DNA from: Allofranklinella schreckenbergeri
Lineage (GTDB): Bacteria; Pseudomonadota; Gammaproteobacteria; Burkholderiales; Burkholderiaceae_C
Assembly (NCBI RefSeq): GCF_003703475.1
Contig: NZ_RDQM01000001.1
Span: 309,682-373,681 of the forward strand
Direction: 5' to 3'
DNA length: 64,000 nt
Positions 8,018-16,387 of this stretch are shown here, one piece after another (the first letter of the stretch is position 1; the number at the start of each line of letters is the position of its first letter). The notes below the pieces were generated by a model, which saw nothing but the letters and a program-made list of their open reading frames with translations, was not told where the DNA came from and did not search any database. Position numbers and translations under genes: made by a program.

Positions 8018-9571
8018 TTAGCGCACAGGTGTATCTGGCGCATCCGCCGCAGGCGAAAGCGGCGCGGCAGGCTCCACAGGTTGGGCAGCGGGTGGCTCTG
8101 GCGATGGTTGCGCCGGGGCGGCGGTTTCGGCCTGGGCATCGGGCGTGACGACCGCAGCGGCTTCATCGGCCTGGCCGGGCAAGTTGGGCTGCCCGGCGGC
8201 TGGCTCCGCCAAGGCAGGCGGGGCAGGCGGAGCGGGCTGGGGCTGGGGCTGGGCCGCGTCCAATTCGCCCGCCGCAGGCTGATAGCGGTCTTGCGGCGCG
8301 GGCGCTGGTTGCTGCTGCGGCGGCGGTGGCGGTGGCTCGACACGCAACAACCGCCCGTTCGGCCCATCGGTGAGCACGTACAGCAAGCCGTCATGCCCTT
8401 GGCGTACATCGCGCACGCGCTGCCCCTTGGGCAAGCTGAACCAGGCTTCCTCCTGCACGGCCTGGTCCTGCACCCGCAAGCGCACCAAAGCGCCGTGCTG
8501 CAACGATCCGGCCACAAAACTGCCCTGCCATGCCGCGCCGTAACGTTCGCTGTGCATATACAGCAGGCTGGAGGGCTGGATGGGCGCGCGCCAGTAATGC
8601 ACGGGCGCGATCATGGCTGTTTGGCGCGCCCGCGCCGCGCTGGCAGCGTAGCCACGGCCAAAGGTCTGCGCGGGCCAGCCGTAGTTGCCGCCAGGGCGCA
8701 CCCAATTGAACTCATCGCCGCCTTGCGGCCCAGGCTCGTGCGCCCACAGTTGGCCTTCGGGCGTCAAGGCAATGCCTTGGGGATTGCGGTGGCCCCAGCT
8801 CCAGATTTCCGGCTTGCCGCCGCCTTTGCGGGCGAAGGGGTTGTCTGGATGGGGTTTGCCATCGGTTTGCACCCGCACGATCGTGCCCAAATGGTTGCTG
8901 GTGCGCTGGGCTTGCTCGGGTGCAATCGAGCGCTCGCCCAGCGTCAGAAACAGCGAGCCATCGCCGCTTTGCACAATGCGGCAGCCAAAGTGCGCGCCGC
9001 TGCGCACGCGTGGCATTTGATGGAACAGCACGCGCACATCCTCCAGCCGGTCGGCGCGTTCGGACAGCGTGGCCGATGCCAGCGCGGTGCTGCTGCGGCT
9101 TTCATTGCCGGGGTCAGGCTCGGCAAAGCAGAAGAACACCCGCCGGTTGGCGGCAAAGTCGCGGTCCAGCACCAAGTCCAGCAGGCCGCCTGCACCTTCC
9201 GCCGCCACGGTCGGCACGCCTTGCAGTGTAGGGCCTACGCGGCCATGGGCATCAACGATGCGCATCGCGCCTGCGCGCTCGGTCACCAGAAAGTCCCCGT
9301 TGGGCAAGGGGGCAAATGCCCACGGTTGGCGCAGGCCGTAGGCCAGCTCGGTCACAGGCAGCGGCTGCGCCTTGGCGGCATCGTAGGTGGAGGAGCTGGG
9401 TTCGGAAGGGCCTGGGCCTTGTGCCGCCGCGCTGCCCCAGGCCAGCGGGAGCGCAAGCGCTGCAAAAGCGAAGGTGGGCAAAGCGCTGGCGCCTGAAGCC
9501 TTGCGCCATCCATGCAAACGGGCGAAGCCAAAGAGATGGCGTGTAAGTGAGAGGCTGAATGTTTTTTGCAT
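8018..9571 (-). CDS. PQQ-dependent sugar dehydrogenase-like protein (glucose/sorbosone dehydrogenase fold)
   Basis: A periplasmic six-bladed beta-propeller of the COG2133 group; most members are PQQ-dependent soluble aldose dehydrogenases (Asd/YliI). Seen here are LAYGLRQPWAFAPLPNGDFL, a GAHFGCRIV segment, WSWGHRNPQGIALTPEGQLW with the conserved HRNPQG, and the C-terminal GHDGLLYVLTDGPNGRLLRV. The start MQKTFSLSL has an AAAGGT ribosome site, and a signal sequence runs to about residue 50. After the propeller, roughly the last 120 residues are a Pro/Ala/Gln tail with no visible fold, which is unusual. PQQ biosynthesis genes are not in the window. Confidence 0.88.
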   Translation of the reverse strand: MQKTFSLSLTRHLFGFARLHGWRKASGASALPTFAFAALALPLAWGSAAAQGPGPSEPSSSTYDAAKAQPLPVTELAYGLRQPWAFAPLPNGDFLVTERAGAMRIVDAHGRVGPTLQGVPTVAAEGAGGLLDLVLDRDFAANRRVFFCFAEPDPGNESRSSTALASATLSERADRLEDVRVLFHQMPRVRSGAHFGCRIVQSGDGSLFLTLGERSIAPEQAQRTSNHLGTIVRVQTDGKPHPDNPFARKGGGKPEIWSWGHRNPQGIALTPEGQLWAHEPGPQGGDEFNWVRPGGNYGWPAQTFGRGYAASAARARQTAMIAPVHYWRAPIQPSSLLYMHSERYGAAWQGSFVAGSLQHGALVRLRVQDQAVQEEAWFSLPKGQRVRDVRQGHDGLLYVLTDGPNGRLLRVEPPPPPPQQQPAPAPQDRYQPAAGELDAAQPQPQPAPPAPPALAEPAAGQPNLPGQADEAAAVVTPDAQAETAAPAQPSPEPPAAQPVEPAAPLSPAADAPDTPVR

Positions 9572-9733
9572 ACCTTTTGCCGCACGTGTCGGCCCTTTTG
9601 GGGCGTGGCGCGCCTGTGTTGTGGCGCTGCCCATCATGGCGGCGGGAGTCACGAAAAGGCGCCCATCCTAGCGCAATGCTTCGCCCCACCGCGCCAAGTA
9701 CCGTCGCCACACGCCCTGCGGCATTTCACAATG

Positions 9734-9809
9734 TTACAAATCAAACTGAATTCGACTTGATTACCAACATGCCGAAACAGGCATTTTTTATTTCCTTTTG
9801 ATTGATAAA
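9734..9809. repeat. AT-rich palindromic intergenic element, copy 3
   Basis: It begins TTACAAATCAAACTGAA and ends TTTCCTTTTGATTGATAAAA, with centre CATGCCGAAACAGGCA (TGCC/GGCA mini-stem). It abuts the comEC stop codon. Confidence 0.75.
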
Positions 9810-9810
9810 A

Positions 9811-12678
9811 TTAATCAACCCCACGGCGCCAATAGCGCGGCGCATCCTGGCGCAGGCAGTCCAGCGCCTGCGGGCGCTGCGAGTGCCAGGCCATCGCCCC
9901 GCACTGGGCCGAGCTGCGCAGGGCCACGCCCGCCGCCTGATAGCGCTGCACCACCTGGGCATGCGGATGCCCGAAGCGGTTGCGATAGCCCGCCTGGGCC
10001 ACGGCGTGCCGGGGCTGCACGGCCTGCAAAAACGCCTGCGAGGAAGAGCTGCGGCTACCGTGGTGCGGCGCCAGCAGCCAGTCGGCGCGCAAGCGCTCGC
10101 CGTATTGCAGGCGCAGCTCCAGCTCCTGCAACCAGCCGATATCGCCCGTGAGCAAGGCCGCGCGCCCATCGCCGGCCTGCACGTGCAGCACGCAGCTATA
10201 GGCGTTGCGCGCGCCGCTGGCGGCCAGCGCACCCGCAGGCGCTGGCTCCGCCACTTGCAAACGGCGCTGCAACGCCTGCGCGGGCGGGGCCAAAAAGGCA
10301 AAACGCACGCCATCCCACTGCCAGGCCACGCCCGCGTGGCACAGCCGCCAATCGGCCGCCGCAGCGCCCGCGTGCGCCAGCGCGCCGGGGGCGAACGAGG
10401 CATACACCGGCCCATCGACGCCATAGGCCAACACCGCCGCAGCGCCGCCAATGTGGTCGCTATCGGCATGGCTGAGCGCCAGGCCCTGCAAACGCCAGCC
10501 CTGGGCCTGCAAAAACGGCACGATCACGCTCTGCCCCGCATCGCTGCCGGGGCCGTAGCGCGGCCCTGCGTCGTAGAGAAAGCTATGGCCGTGCGTGCGC
10601 ACCAGCACGGCCGCGCCCTGCCCCACATCCAGCGCCACAACCTGGAACTGCCCTGGCGCTGGCACGCTCGGACGCCATAGCAGCGCGGCCACCAGCCACA
10701 GCCCCCCTTGCACGCGCAGCCAAGGCGGCAAACGGCTGACCGCCAAAGCCGCGCCCGCCAAACCCAGCGCCGCCCAGAGCACGGGCAACTGCGGCCAATG
10801 GCTGGCGGCATGGGGCCAGCTCGCCATCCATTGCAGGCATTGCAGCAAGCCTTGCATCGACCAGCCCGCCAGCGGCAGCAGCGGCTCGACCACGGCAGCC
10901 AGCAAGGCCAGCGGCGTCACCCACAGCGTCACCAGCGGAATCGCCACCATATTGGCCAGCAAGCCCACCCAACTGACTTGCCCGAACAAGGCGATGGTCA
11001 GCGGCATCAGCACCAGCGAAAGCCGCCATTGCAGCTGCCACAAGGCCAGCGCCTTGCGCCCCAGGCTCAGGCCCAGTTGCCGCACCCAGGCCCCCAGCCC
11101 AACCAGGCGGCGGGGGCGCAACGCCGAGCCGGCACTGCCGCTCTGCCCGGCAGCCGCCTCAGCACCGGCCGACTCCTCCAAGGCCATCACCACACCGGCA
11201 TTGCGCGCTGGCGCCCAAGCCCCCGCCCACTGCTGCGCGCCCGCCACGCTGGCGGGCTCGGGCGCCAGCCGCAGCAGCACCGCCACCGCCACAAAGCTCA
11301 GCCAAAACCCGGCCTGTTGCAAAGCCCAGGGGTCGATCACCAACACCACGGCCGCCGCCAGCGCCAGCGTGGCATGCCAGGGCCAGCGCACGCCCCAGGT
11401 GCGCAGCGCCACCACGGTGGCCAGCATCCATATCGTGCGTTGGGCGGGCAACTGCCAGCCGCTGAAGACGGCATAGGCACACGCCAGCGCCAGCCCGCCC
11501 CACTGCGCGGCCGTGGGCGCCGCCGCCAGCCGCATGGCCAGCGGCCATTGTCGCCACAAACGGTTGAGCAGCCCCATCGCCAGCCAGGCGAACAAGGTGA
11601 TGTGCAAGCCGGAAATGGCCATCAAATGGCTGACGCCGGTAATGCGGAAAACCTCCCAGTCGCCCGCCTCAATGCTGCGCTGATCGCCCGTGACCAGCGC
11701 CGCCAGCACGGCCGCACTGCGCTGGGCCAGCGGATCGGCCTGCGCTGCTGCACCCGGCCCGCCCAGGCGCGCCAGGATGCGATCGCGCACCCGCTGACGC
11801 CAGCGCTCGATCCGGTAGCGGCCCGAATCCCCCAGCAACGCCGCCTCGCCCCCATCGCGCACCACCGCCGTGGCCTGCACGCCTTGCAGCCACAGCCATT
11901 GCTCATAGTCGAACAGGCCCGGATTGAGCCGCCCCGCAGGCATGCGCAAACGCAGCCGCAACCGCACCCGATCGCCCGCCTGCAAGGCAGCAATGGGCGC
12001 GGCAGACGGGCGCGGTGCGGGCTGCGCGTTGGGCGTTTGGCCGGTTGGATTTGCTGGATTGGCTGGTTTTGTTTGGATCGGCGCGCCTGGCGGCGATTCA
12101 CCGTGCGCTGGGGCAGCCTGCGCGCTTTGCGCCGGCGCGCGCTCGCCATACCAGGCCACATCCAGCCGCTGCACCAGCGCCACCGGCCCCTTGGGTGTTT
12201 CCGCCGCATCTGCCCATTGAGCCGATTCCGGCTGCAAGCGAAAGCGCACGCCATCGGCCTGCCAGCGCGGCATGGCCGCCACCACGCCGATCACATCCAC
12301 TTCCTGCCCGGCCCACGCAGGCGGCAATGCGGTGCGCTGCACCCAAGCCGCGCGCAGCCCGGGCCAGGCAAAGCCCGCGCCCAGCGCCGCCAGGCACAAC
12401 AGCACACTGCTTAGGAATGTGACAGAAAAAAACGTCGCAGAGGCCGCAGCCCCCTCGGGCGCCAATGCCATGCCGCGCCGCCAGAGCAGGCACGCCAGCC
12501 CCGCCGCGCCACAGGCCGCCAGCAGCCCTGCATACACTGCCAACGGCCACAGCCGGGGCTGCTGCCATTGCCAAGCCATGCCCAAAGCCAGGGCCAGCAA
12601 TAACGCCGGGGCGCGGCCCCCATAGCCCGCCAGGCGCTGAAAAAGCTGGGAAAGCTGAAAAAAAACGGCGGCGGACAT
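9811..12678 (-). CDS. comEC: ComEC/Rec2 DNA internalisation channel
   Basis: Inner-membrane channel that passes single-stranded DNA into the cytoplasm during natural transformation. The 955-residue protein has an N-terminal hydrophobic/OB region, a Competence domain around residues 340-600 (VSHLMAISGLHITLFAWLAM), and a C-terminal metallo-beta-lactamase domain from about 680. That domain has ALDVGQG at its start and SHADSDHIGG near 733, the HxDxDH motif expected of an active nuclease-type site. A Pro/Gln/Ala-rich insertion of about 35 residues precedes the LQAGDRVRLRLRLRM strand. Other competence genes are not in the window. The start has a GGGGG-rich ribosome site. Confidence 0.95.
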   Translation of the reverse strand: MSAAVFFQLSQLFQRLAGYGGRAPALLLALALGMAWQWQQPRLWPLAVYAGLLAACGAAGLACLLWRRGMALAPEGAAASATFFSVTFLSSVLLCLAALGAGFAWPGLRAAWVQRTALPPAWAGQEVDVIGVVAAMPRWQADGVRFRLQPESAQWADAAETPKGPVALVQRLDVAWYGERAPAQSAQAAPAHGESPPGAPIQTKPANPANPTGQTPNAQPAPRPSAAPIAALQAGDRVRLRLRLRMPAGRLNPGLFDYEQWLWLQGVQATAVVRDGGEAALLGDSGRYRIERWRQRVRDRILARLGGPGAAAQADPLAQRSAAVLAALVTGDQRSIEAGDWEVFRITGVSHLMAISGLHITLFAWLAMGLLNRLWRQWPLAMRLAAAPTAAQWGGLALACAYAVFSGWQLPAQRTIWMLATVVALRTWGVRWPWHATLALAAAVVLVIDPWALQQAGFWLSFVAVAVLLRLAPEPASVAGAQQWAGAWAPARNAGVVMALEESAGAEAAAGQSGSAGSALRPRRLVGLGAWVRQLGLSLGRKALALWQLQWRLSLVLMPLTIALFGQVSWVGLLANMVAIPLVTLWVTPLALLAAVVEPLLPLAGWSMQGLLQCLQWMASWPHAASHWPQLPVLWAALGLAGAALAVSRLPPWLRVQGGLWLVAALLWRPSVPAPGQFQVVALDVGQGAAVLVRTHGHSFLYDAGPRYGPGSDAGQSVIVPFLQAQGWRLQGLALSHADSDHIGGAAAVLAYGVDGPVYASFAPGALAHAGAAAADWRLCHAGVAWQWDGVRFAFLAPPAQALQRRLQVAEPAPAGALAASGARNAYSCVLHVQAGDGRAALLTGDIGWLQELELRLQYGERLRADWLLAPHHGSRSSSSQAFLQAVQPRHAVAQAGYRNRFGHPHAQVVQRYQAAGVALRSSAQCGAMAWHSQRPQALDCLRQDAPRYWRRGVD

Positions 12679-12737
12679 GCTGCTGTGCCCCCTTCATCAA
12701 GCGTGTGCAGCAAGGGCCTCCAGAGGCGGTTGCTGCC

Positions 12738-14204
12738 TCAGCCGCCCGCGATGGTCATCCGTTCGATCAGCACGGAGCCGGTGGTCTTGGCGCCGTAGTT
12801 GTAAGCGTCCGCGCCAATGGCGGCGATGCCCATGAACATCTCTTTGAGGTTGCCCGCGATGGTGATTTCCTGCACGGGGTAGGCAATCTCGCCGTTTTCC
12901 ACCCAAAAGCCGCTGGCGCCGCGCGAGTAATCGCCCGTGACGGCATTCACCCCATGCCCCATCAGCTCGATCACGAACAGGCCCGTGCCCAGCTTTTGCA
13001 GCATGGCGGGCAGCTCGTCATCGGCCTGGGTGTGCTTGGAATTGAGCGTGAGGTTGTGCGAGCCGCCTGCGTTGCCCGTGGTGCGCATGCCCAGCTTGCG
13101 CGCGGTGTAGCTGGAGAGCAAATAGCCCTGCACGCGCCCATCGCGCACCAGCTTGCGCGGCTGCACGCGCACGCCCTCGGCATCGAAAGGCGAGCTGCCC
13201 TTGCCGCCGAGGATGAAGGGGTTTTCCTCTACCTCCACATGCGCGGGGAAAACCTGCTTGCCCAGCGAATCCATCAAAAAACTGCTTTGGCGATACAGCG
13301 CGCCGCCGTTGATGGCCTGGGCAAACGCCCCTAGCAGCCCGGCCGCCAGCGGCGACTCAAACAGCACCGGGCACTGGCGCGTGGAAATGCGCCGACTGCC
13401 CAGGCGTGAGAGCGCACGCTCGGCCGCATAGCGGCCCACCGCCTCGGGCCGCGCCAGGCGCTGGGCATCGCGCATGGAGCTGTACCAGTGATCGCGCTGC
13501 ATCGCCTCGCCCTTGCCCGCAATGGGCGCCACCGAAATGCCGTGGCGCGAGCTGGCATAGCCGCCCTCGAAACCATTGGTGTAAGCGGCATAAAAATGGC
13601 CGTGCTGCGCCGAAACCGACGCGCCTTCGCTGTTGGTGATGAGGCGGTCGGTCGCCAGCGCCGCCTGCTCGCAGCGCAGCGCCAGCGCGACCGCATCCTC
13701 ACTGCCAATATCCCAGGGGTGGTACAGATCCAAATCCAAATGCGTGCCCGGCGCGGCAATATCGGCTGCATCGGGCAGCCCCGCGTGCGGGTCCTCGGCC
13801 GTGTAGCGGGCGATGTCGTAAGCCGCCTGCACGGTGCGAGCGATGGCCGCCTCGGAGAAATCGGAGGTGTTGGCGCTGCCCCGGCGCTGGCCCAGATACA
13901 CCGTCACACCCAGACCCTTGTCGCGGTTGCGCTCCACCGTCTCCAGCTCGCCCATGCGCACGCTCACGGACAGGCCACTGCTCTCGGACACCTCCACCGC
14001 CGCATCGCTGGCGCCCAGGCGCTTGGCGTGCGCCAGCGCCTGGTGCGTCAGGGCCTGGAATTGTTCGCGCGTGTACGCAAACGCCTGAAATGATGGCGCT
14101 GGCGCGGCCTTCGCCTTGCGCCGGGGGCGCGCAGGCGCGCCTGTGGCAAAGCCGTCGGCCAAAGGCTCGGAAGAGGTCAAAGTGTGGCTGGCATGATTTT
14201 TCAT
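12738..14204 (-). CDS. pmbA: Metalloprotease PmbA/TldE
   Basis: Cytoplasmic partner of TldD; the TldD/TldE heterodimer cleaves unfolded peptides and matures microcins. The 488-residue protein shows the family core: VEVSESSGLSVSVRMGELE, GQRRGSANTSDFS, CPVLFESPLAAGLLG, RTTGNAGGSHNLTL, and the C-terminal MGHGVNAVTGDYSRGASGFW with EITIAGNLKEM. As in other TldE proteins there is no HExxH-type zinc motif, which belongs to TldD. The ATG at 14204 gives MKNHASH. It is divergent from darP, the same neighbourhood as E. coli pmbA/yjgA. Confidence 0.95.
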   Translation of the reverse strand: MKNHASHTLTSSEPLADGFATGAPARPRRKAKAAPAPSFQAFAYTREQFQALTHQALAHAKRLGASDAAVEVSESSGLSVSVRMGELETVERNRDKGLGVTVYLGQRRGSANTSDFSEAAIARTVQAAYDIARYTAEDPHAGLPDAADIAAPGTHLDLDLYHPWDIGSEDAVALALRCEQAALATDRLITNSEGASVSAQHGHFYAAYTNGFEGGYASSRHGISVAPIAGKGEAMQRDHWYSSMRDAQRLARPEAVGRYAAERALSRLGSRRISTRQCPVLFESPLAAGLLGAFAQAINGGALYRQSSFLMDSLGKQVFPAHVEVEENPFILGGKGSSPFDAEGVRVQPRKLVRDGRVQGYLLSSYTARKLGMRTTGNAGGSHNLTLNSKHTQADDELPAMLQKLGTGLFVIELMGHGVNAVTGDYSRGASGFWVENGEIAYPVQEITIAGNLKEMFMGIAAIGADAYNYGAKTTGSVLIERMTIAGG

Positions 14205-14366
14205 GGCCGGTATGATACTTGGCGCATTTAGACGCTGTATTTGGGCGCCGTATTCGTGCGCTGATTTGGGCGCTGCCTTGGCCAAGGCGGCGACTGCCTC
14301 CCTCCCCCCACTTCCCCATTTTGTGCAGCCGCCAGCCGCGCTGGCCCTGCCCTCTTGTGTTTTCTT

Positions 14367-15002
14367 ATGAGCAGAAAAACCCGCAAAGGCTACTTCGTGC
14401 GCGGCCAATTCATTGCCGAAGGCAGCGAAGAAGACCTGCAATTCAAAGCCGAACTCAAAGGCCGTGACACCAGCAAAAGCGACAAAAAACGCGAAAGCCA
14501 GGCCTTGCAGGCCCTGGGCGAGGAGCTGCTGAGCCTGCGCAGCGACTTGTTCGACGCCCTGGAGCTGGATGAGGAGCTGGTCGATGCCCTGGCCCAAGTG
14601 CGCCGCATCAGCGACTTTGAAGGCCGCCGCCGCCAACTGCAATACGTGGGCAAACTCATGCGCCGCCTGGACGAGGCGGAGATCGCCGCCATCCGCGACG
14701 CGCTGGACGTGCAGCGCCAGGGCAGCGCCGAACAAACCCAGGCCCTGCACTGGGCCGAGCAGTGGCGCGAGCGCCTGATTGCCGACGACGCCGCGCTGGC
14801 GCAATGGCTGCAAGAGCACCCCGACGACGAAATCCAGCCCCTGCGCGCCCTCATCCGCCAGGCCCGCAAAGATGCCGACGCTGTTGACCCCGCCAGCGTC
14901 AGCATGGGGCTGGCCCCGCGCAAAGGCAAAGCCTATCGCGAGCTATTCCAGTGGATTCAACGCGCCCAGCAGCGCCAGACTACGCCAGAAGCATCAGAAT
15001 AG
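14367..15002 (+). CDS. darP: Ribosome biogenesis factor DarP (YjgA, DUF615)
   Basis: Assembly factor that binds late 50S ribosomal precursors. The 211-residue protein begins MSRKTRKGYFVRG and is highly charged and helical, with KSDKKRESQALQALGEELL and FEGRRRQLQYVGKLMRRLDE, both characteristic of DUF615, and ends KAYRELFQWIQRA. I chose the ATG at 14367 because homologues begin with this basic MSRK segment; an in-frame ATG four codons upstream is possible. It is divergently transcribed from pmbA across 162 bp. Confidence 0.95.
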   Translation: MSRKTRKGYFVRGQFIAEGSEEDLQFKAELKGRDTSKSDKKRESQALQALGEELLSLRSDLFDALELDEELVDALAQVRRISDFEGRRRQLQYVGKLMRRLDEAEIAAIRDALDVQRQGSAEQTQALHWAEQWRERLIADDAALAQWLQEHPDDEIQPLRALIRQARKDADAVDPASVSMGLAPRKGKAYRELFQWIQRAQQRQTTPEASE

Positions 15003-15009
15003 CTTCCAA

Positions 15010-15089
15010 TCACAAATCAAAAAGAAATAAAATCACTTGGTTTTGGCAACATGAGCATTCAATTCAATTTACATTGATTTGTAAAATAA
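15010..15089. repeat. AT-rich palindromic intergenic element, copy 4
   Basis: Arms CACAAATCAAAAAGAAAT and ACATTGATTTGTAAAAT. The centre (TTTTGGCAACATGAGC) has diverged from ATGCCGAAACATG. It lies between darP and the second efflux adaptor gene. Confidence 0.68.
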
Positions 15090-15172
15090 CCCTCTTGCCT
15101 AACCGCCTTCGCCCGCCCCGTTGCGCCCCCATCTCTCGCCCTTCTGCCCCGCTTCTTCTCCCACCCTGACCC

Positions 15173-16387
15173 ATGCCCCCCGATTTGCACGCCCTGGCCC
15201 GCTGGCCCGCCATGCTGGCCGCCGCCGTGCTGCTGGCCCTGCTGGGCGCTTGCAGCAAGCCCGAGCCCACGCCCCCTGTGGTGCGCGCCGTCAAACTGCT
15301 CACCGCAGGCGCTTCCCCCCACGTGGCGCATACGGAATACGCAGGCGTCGTCACCGCCCGCAGCGAGGCCACGCTGGGCTTTCGCGTGGCGGGCAAGCTG
15401 CTCGAGCGCCCCGTGGCGATGGGCCAGGCCGTGCGCAAAGGCCAATTGCTGGCGCAGTTGGATGCCAGCGATTACCGCCTCTCCGCCGCTGCGGCCGCAG
15501 CCCAGTTGCGCGCCGCCGTCACCGAGCGCGATGTGCTCGCCGCCGACCTCAAACGCTTTGAGGCGCTGCGCGCGCAAAACTTCATCAGCGCCGCCGAGCT
15601 GGAGCGGCGCAGCGCCGCGCTCAAAGCCGCGCAATCGCGCGTCGCCCAGGCTCAGGCGCAACTGACCGCCCAGGGCAATCAGACCGAATACACCCGCCTG
15701 GTGGCGCACGCCGATGCCATCGTCACCGCCACCCTGGCCGAGCCGGGCCAGGTCGTGGGCGCTGGCACGCCCGTCGTGCGCCTGGCCCTGGACGGCCCGC
15801 GCGAGGTCAGCTTCGCCGTGCCCGAGCAGCGCCTGGCCCAAGTGCAGCCTGGCCAGCAGGTGCAGGTGCGCGCCTGGGGCGGCCAGGCCCAACCACTGTT
15901 GCCCGCGCGGGTGCGCGAAATTGCCGCCAGCGCCGACCCGGCCACCCGCACCTTCGCCGTGAAGGTGGAAATCCTGGGCGAGCGCCAGCCGCCGCTGGGC
16001 GCCACCATCACCGTCATCTGGCCGCAAGCGGCCAGCGACAGCGCGCCCCTCATCCACCTGCCGGGCACGGCGCTATGGCGCAACCAGGCCGGGCGCAATG
16101 CCGTCTGGGTGTTCGAGCCGCAAGGCGATGGCAGCAGCGGCACTTTGGCGGAAAGAGAAGTCGAGCTGGCAGGGCCGGATGCCAACGGCTGGATCGTGCG
16201 CAGCGGCCTGCGCGCGGGCGAGCGCGTAGTCGCCACAGGCGCGCATGTGCTGCAAGCGGGCGAACGCGTGCGCGTTTACGCCAGCGGCCCCCAGACCCAT
16301 GCAGGCGCTATGGGCACTACGGGTGCTGCGGTCGAGGCCGATCAGGCAATCGCCGCCCAGCCCACCCCGGCCAGGGAGCAGCCATGA
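15173..16387 (+). CDS. RND efflux periplasmic adaptor lipoprotein
   Basis: HlyD/AcrA-type membrane fusion protein of 404 aa. The signal ends in the lipobox LLGAC, so it is a predicted lipoprotein. The biotinyl-lipoyl-like strand GFRVAGKLLERPVAMGQAV, a helical hairpin rich in Ala/Gln/Arg (about 95-165) and the beta-barrel motif SFAVPEQRLAQVQPGQ are visible. It overlaps the pump gene by four bases (ATGA), which implies translational coupling. No outer-membrane factor or local regulator is encoded with it, so it presumably recruits a shared TolC-like channel. Confidence 0.92.
   Translation: MPPDLHALARWPAMLAAAVLLALLGACSKPEPTPPVVRAVKLLTAGASPHVAHTEYAGVVTARSEATLGFRVAGKLLERPVAMGQAVRKGQLLAQLDASDYRLSAAAAAAQLRAAVTERDVLAADLKRFEALRAQNFISAAELERRSAALKAAQSRVAQAQAQLTAQGNQTEYTRLVAHADAIVTATLAEPGQVVGAGTPVVRLALDGPREVSFAVPEQRLAQVQPGQQVQVRAWGGQAQPLLPARVREIAASADPATRTFAVKVEILGERQPPLGATITVIWPQAASDSAPLIHLPGTALWRNQAGRNAVWVFEPQGDGSSGTLAEREVELAGPDANGWIVRSGLRAGERVVATGAHVLQAGERVRVYASGPQTHAGAMGTTGAAVEADQAIAAQPTPAREQP

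Noticed and set aside
6380..9496. Plus-strand open frame of 1038 codons
   Set aside because: It runs antisense across three well-supported genes (carboxypeptidase, hydrolase, sugar dehydrogenase) and has shadow-type composition.
12738..14819. A 693-residue protein joining pmbA to upstream sequence
   Set aside because: The extra N-terminal part is antisense to darP; the natural PmbA start is at 14204.
15010..15089. AT-rich palindromes interpreted as ordinary rho-independent terminators
   Set aside because: They have AT-rich stems without a GC-rich hairpin plus T-run, occur also upstream of genes, and several lie beside separate genuine terminators.
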